The position numbers and the translations under genes are program-made. Shown piece after piece: positions 60,490 through 64,000 of a stretch of DNA of 64,000 nucleotides (within the stretch, counting starts at the first letter, position 1; the number at the start of each line of letters is the position of its first letter). Below the pieces are notes generated by a model. The model saw only the letters and a program-made list of their open reading frames with translations. It was not told the DNA's origin and made no database searches. The stretch is from Arctopsyche grandis. Its lineage: Eukaryota; Arthropoda; Insecta; Trichoptera; Hydropsychidae. The stretch is taken from NCBI RefSeq assembly GCF_051622035.1, contig NC_135358.1, forward strand, positions 14,880,001 through 14,944,000. The letters are read 5' to 3'.

Positions 60490-60649
60490 CAGTGCTTTTT
60501 TCTCATGTAACGTGGAACGGCGTTTTTCTCAGCATTTTTTATGCTTCAAACGAATATTCTATATAATATAATTTGAATATAATTTTTTCTAATAAAAAAC
60601 TTGATAATTAGTGAGTTCCGGCAGCTTTTCTTTTCAAAAAACAGTCCTG
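60490..60649. mobile_element. hAT-like MITE, second CAGGGCTT-family copy
   Basis: It aligns with 52575-52751 throughout (ATGTAACG, GGAACGGCGTT, CGAATATTCTATATAA, TTGATAA...GTGAGTTC) with small deletions. Confidence 0.65.
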
Positions 60650-60841
60650 CATACTTCCCTTATTAAATACCAATATAAAGAATTAATTACCTTTAATGCT
60701 TTTATAAAATTCTATACAGAACTGGTTAAAAATATTCTTATCGATTAGCAGACATTTTTAAGTTTTAACATTCAATATTGCGTTTTACCACTGGACCACA
60801 TATTGTGCATCGAAGAAAAAAGTCCTTCGCCTTATGTGTAC

Positions 60842-61144
60842 GGGTCTACCTCACGGGCCGGAATGTGAAAATACCGAAAACGCAAATATCGGAAAGCAAC
60901 GGTCGAAAATCGAAAGATCTTAAGTCGAAAGATCAAAACAAAAGGGTGCATGGTAAACGGTTTTTCCTCCCGTTTTCTGCGCGCGCACATTAATACGGGA
61001 GGAAAAGCCTGTTCCTCTTGTTCCTGTTGTATCCTGCTCGCGCAAATTAAGTGAGTATCCCTTTTTTATCTTTCGATTTTCGATCTTTGCCTTCCGATAT
61101 ATGCGTTTTCGGTAATTTCACATTCCGGCCCGTCACGGAGACCG
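60842..61144. mobile_element. Mutator-like palindromic transposon, shortened left arm
   Basis: It starts GGGTCTACCTCACGGGCC and ends CCCGTCACGGAGACCG. The flanking 9-mers TATGTGTAC and GATGTATAC match at 7 of 9. The inner part of the left arm is deleted, so the palindrome is lopsided. Confidence 0.75.
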
Positions 61145-61369
61145 GATGTATACATATGTTCTTGGTAAACAAAGAAAATATTTGACTGATTTATCAATAT
61201 TTTCGTAAGAGACATCATTTTCACCGAAAGCTTTATATATTTAAATTCATTTACATATTAGACAAAAAGTGTACTGGTTTTATCTCACAATTTACCAGGA
61301 CAGATACTCAAAAAAACTGTACTGTAAGAATGGTCACCTTATTTAAGGGTCGTGTCGGGATTGAATTGT

Positions 61370-61879
61370 ACGCACGCACGCTAATTACCTACAAATTTGT
61401 AAAGTAAACATTGTTTACAGCGCATTTCCCGCATCGATAAGGAGACGTCAGGGAGACGCGTCATGGTCGACAAAGAGGCGGTTAGATCGTCAATGGAGCG
61501 GCGACGGTTGGCGGAGGCCGGCGCGCGAACGAGCCTCGCCACTGGTTGACGGGAGAACGGAGTCAGCTTTGGCGTCATCGTCACTCTTGGTACGTATCCG
61601 CCGATCCGCGCCTTTTTACAATCGGTGACGAAGCCGAAGAGTGGTCACGGGGATTGTCATTCCGATACCATCGCACCAACACATGTGCACACCACACACC
61701 GCACATCACACATGCCCACGCTCAGCGTAAAAATCGTACAGATTTTCCTTCCCCTCCCCCCGCCACCCTTCTCATACGATCGCTCCTGTCGTTGCCTCTC
61801 AGTATTGTCGCGTCTTTCTCCCGGTTCGGTTCCGCTCATTGGCTATTCAGTGGTCAGTCAGTCAGTCAGTCATCGTACG
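61370..61879 (+). promoter_or_regulatory. CpG-rich putative promoter of a gene beyond the window
   Basis: This block is far richer in G, C and CpG than its flanks (GGAGGCCGGCGCGCGAACG and similar). It has pyrimidine-rich runs and a (CAGT)n/TCAGT initiator-like cluster at 61848-61872, just before a possible start codon. No gene is seen on the minus side. Promoter status is inference. Confidence 0.42.
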
Positions 61880-61943
61880 ATGAAGCGTCTACTCCAGAAG
61901 CCGCCTCTCCTCAATCATCACCGACCACCGAACTTCAGTCAGT
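61880..61943 (+). CDS. Possible first coding exon of a gene continuing right
   Basis: ATG at 61880 opens 21 codons (MKRLLQKPPLLNHHRPPNF...) and runs into a strong donor, AGT|GTAAGTTT, at 61944. No following exon is recognisable before the window ends, so product and frame are unknown. It could equally be a non-coding first exon. Confidence 0.3.
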
Positions 61944-62364
61944 GTAAGTTTGAATGTCGTGTCGGTGCGACTCTGCTGTCACTCTCTTATGTTTCCTTCC
62001 CTGCCATTTCACAATCCACTCCCCCCCCCCCAACTCCCCCACTCATTTACCGTTATTTCCTCATGATTCATGTTCAACTTTTCGTCCTGACGGAGACAAT
62101 CCTTTCAATATCGCCGATTCACAATAATAATGCATATGATGAAATACTATTTGCTTTGTCCCAGACTTCACCCACTCTGCTATATATAATTTACGAATTT
62201 CAAATTATAAACGCATTTTTTAATTGACATTAAACTAGTTTCAATAAATATGATTTGAAAAAAATGATCGTTGGAAATAAATTTGGTAGCAAAATTTTTG
62301 GCTACCAAACTAAGCACATATATATATATATATATATACGTGTATTTTTTTTAGATACTTTTAA

Positions 62365-62808
62365 CCGTTTGCCCGCGGCCGTCTTCTATGGAAGCTTTGG
62401 GCGACAAGTCTGTAGCGCGGCTGTCTTCCATAGAATTTCTGGACTTTGCATGGGATTTTGAAGCTTATATGCGCCTATTTCAACTGTTTTAAAGTTCAAA
62501 ATTGGTTGAATATATTACTGAGTTGAATGCCATCTATTCAATTTGCTTAAAATGAATATATACCAGTCAAAAATTAGTTTTTTGTGGAACCATATTGAAA
62601 CCTCGTTTATGTGACGTCACGTCTTCATACAATTATGAAGAATGATTATTTGACAATTAATCCAAAACTACGAGATATATTATTGTTTAAAATAATACTT
62701 TGTGTTAATTAACATATCTGGTTACTTGAGTAAATATTAAAATCTGTATTTAAGGTTGAAAACTCGATTGCCAAATTCGCGAATTTATTCATTGCCGCGG
62801 GCAAAGGG
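62365..62808. mobile_element. piggyBac-like MITE
   Basis: The terminal repeats CCGTTTGCCCGCGGC and (inverted) CCCTTTGCCCGCGGC match at 14 of 15. The element is flanked by TTAA (62361-62364) and TTCA (62809-62812, one change from TTAA). TTAA duplication and CCY ends are piggyBac hallmarks. It is 444 bp and non-coding. Confidence 0.8.
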
Positions 62809-62812
62809 TTCA

Positions 62813-64000
62813 ACATGCGACAAATAAAAACGCAGCATCCCTAGGCCATATGGTGACCGGAAAAATGCACTCTAGATAGTTGCACCTTCAAATTTTCAAA
62901 GATACTCAAGGAGAACTAATGCAATAGAGTTCCACACAAACAGCATCAAGGGCTATTTGTATGTTATTCAAGGGTGCTAACCTTTTTTGTGGTTCTTTTT
63001 GAGCGCCTTTGATAATTAGGTCTTTCGAAACTGCGCCACTATTCGGTGCAATTTGTGCATTTTTCCGGGAACCGATCGGTAACGGCGAATCCTATATTTG
63101 AAGAAATGTAGGAGAAACTTGTCGGTTGCACATGGAAATGCATACACATGCAATCTCCTAAATATATGCATTCTGCACGTGCAAATACACCCGAATTCGG
63201 TTTGGGGAACACCCACTGTGTATGGTCACAGCAGGAAGCCAAGGACACGTGACGTCCCATACCACTCATATAGTACAGGAATAAAAATATTTGGTACTTA
63301 TTGGTTATATGGGCGCAACTGAGCATTCGGTATACACACTTATGTACACTAACATACAAATACACGTCAGTTATATGAATTCGGTATGCTCGCCGAGTAT
63401 CTGAGTAAATAATTTTCTATTATAATATGTGAAATTGCTTTATTTTCTGTCCTAACAGCTCAATATGTTAAAATATTTAGTCAAAATTTGTCTGTTCATT
63501 AAAAAGGTCACTGAACTAGTGGCGGAATAAGCAGTGGGTGGCTGCCAGGGGGCTAACAAGCTGGGGGGGAGGGGCCCCCCGAGTAACCCGTAGGTTGTAG
63601 TTTAGGAACATATAGTATTGTGCATTTGAGTTCATTTTGGGTGTGACTCATTTGAAAGATTTCAAGGTAGGCGCTTCTGCTCTCACTACATAATTGCAAA
63701 TATTCTATGGCCGTTCAATTATTATGCAAATTCTGGAATTCTTCTTGAATCCATTTTACAATAAATAGTACAATTGAATAAAATAAAAAATGTTTAATCA
63801 TAGTTGAACAAATATTATTGAATCAGTTTTGAATTAACCTTGCGTATTTAGATCGTTGAAACGAGAGCACGGTTGACATAAATAAATAGGATGGACGAAC
63901 GTGTTTGCTTATTCGGCAGATATTCAAAATCTTAAAAACTACATCTATTAGATTGGGTTTGATTAGGGTTATAGTTTTTCAGTCTGATATTTTATTTATC
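62813..64000. other. Right end of the window, no recognised gene
   Basis: AT-rich DNA with short frames only. A GTGGCGGAATAAGCAGTGGG segment and a G/C run near 63.52-63.6 kb resemble hAT-type ends without a partner. Confidence 0.35.

Noticed and set aside
61546-62227. Frames of 133 and 200 codons
   Set aside because: Low-complexity Ser/Pro/His translation across a strong splice donor and T/C runs; no family resemblance.

Overview
The window is nuclear DNA of an arthropod, almost certainly an insect. It is AT-rich and full of TATG/CATA tracts. It holds intron-split genes with GT-AG and a few GC-AG junctions, chitin-binding secreted proteins and a dense load of small transposons (Mutator-like, hAT-like, piggyBac-like, Tigger/pogo, Helitron, SINE, solo-LTR-like). 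I cannot fix the insect order from the sequence alone.

Layout. (1) 0.17-7.2 kb, plus strand: a 1765-residue, mostly disordered protein ending in a WD40-type propeller, best matched to the ZNF106 architecture without zinc fingers. (2) 8.1-15.6 kb, plus: a compact 18-exon gene for a voltage-gated calcium channel alpha-2/delta subunit (copy A, 1209 aa). (3) 19.9-44.1 kb, plus: a second, head-to-tail alpha-2/delta gene (copy B, 26 exons, 1273 aa), whose introns are swollen by transposons. (4) 45.6-46.9 kb, minus: a mitochondrial class-I peptide release factor of the MTRF1L type (389 aa, 3 exons). (5) 47-52 kb: repeat-rich intergenic DNA, including a 1.2-kb array of a 13-bp unit. (6) 52.2-54.5 and 56.8-58.4 kb, plus: two small secreted cysteine-rich proteins with the same 12-codon signal-peptide first exon; the second ends in a canonical type-2 chitin-binding (CBM14/peritrophin-A) domain. 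(7) 61.4-61.95 kb: a CpG-rich block that looks like the promoter and first exon of a gene continuing beyond the window.

I rebuilt the exon chains by hand; every junction given keeps the reading frame. Copies A and B share domain order (signal peptide, VWA_N, VWA with an intact DxSxS metal site, Cache-type region, C-terminal hydrophobic anchor) and most intron positions and phases, so they are an old tandem duplicate. Both should be extracellular, membrane-anchored auxiliary subunits that control surface delivery of calcium channels.

The most unusual material is in the repeats. A family of almost perfectly palindromic elements of about 300-390 bp is flanked in two copies by exact 9-bp target duplications, which points to Mutator-like transposons that are nearly all inverted repeat. 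Their core sequence also occurs by itself between hAT-like ends.
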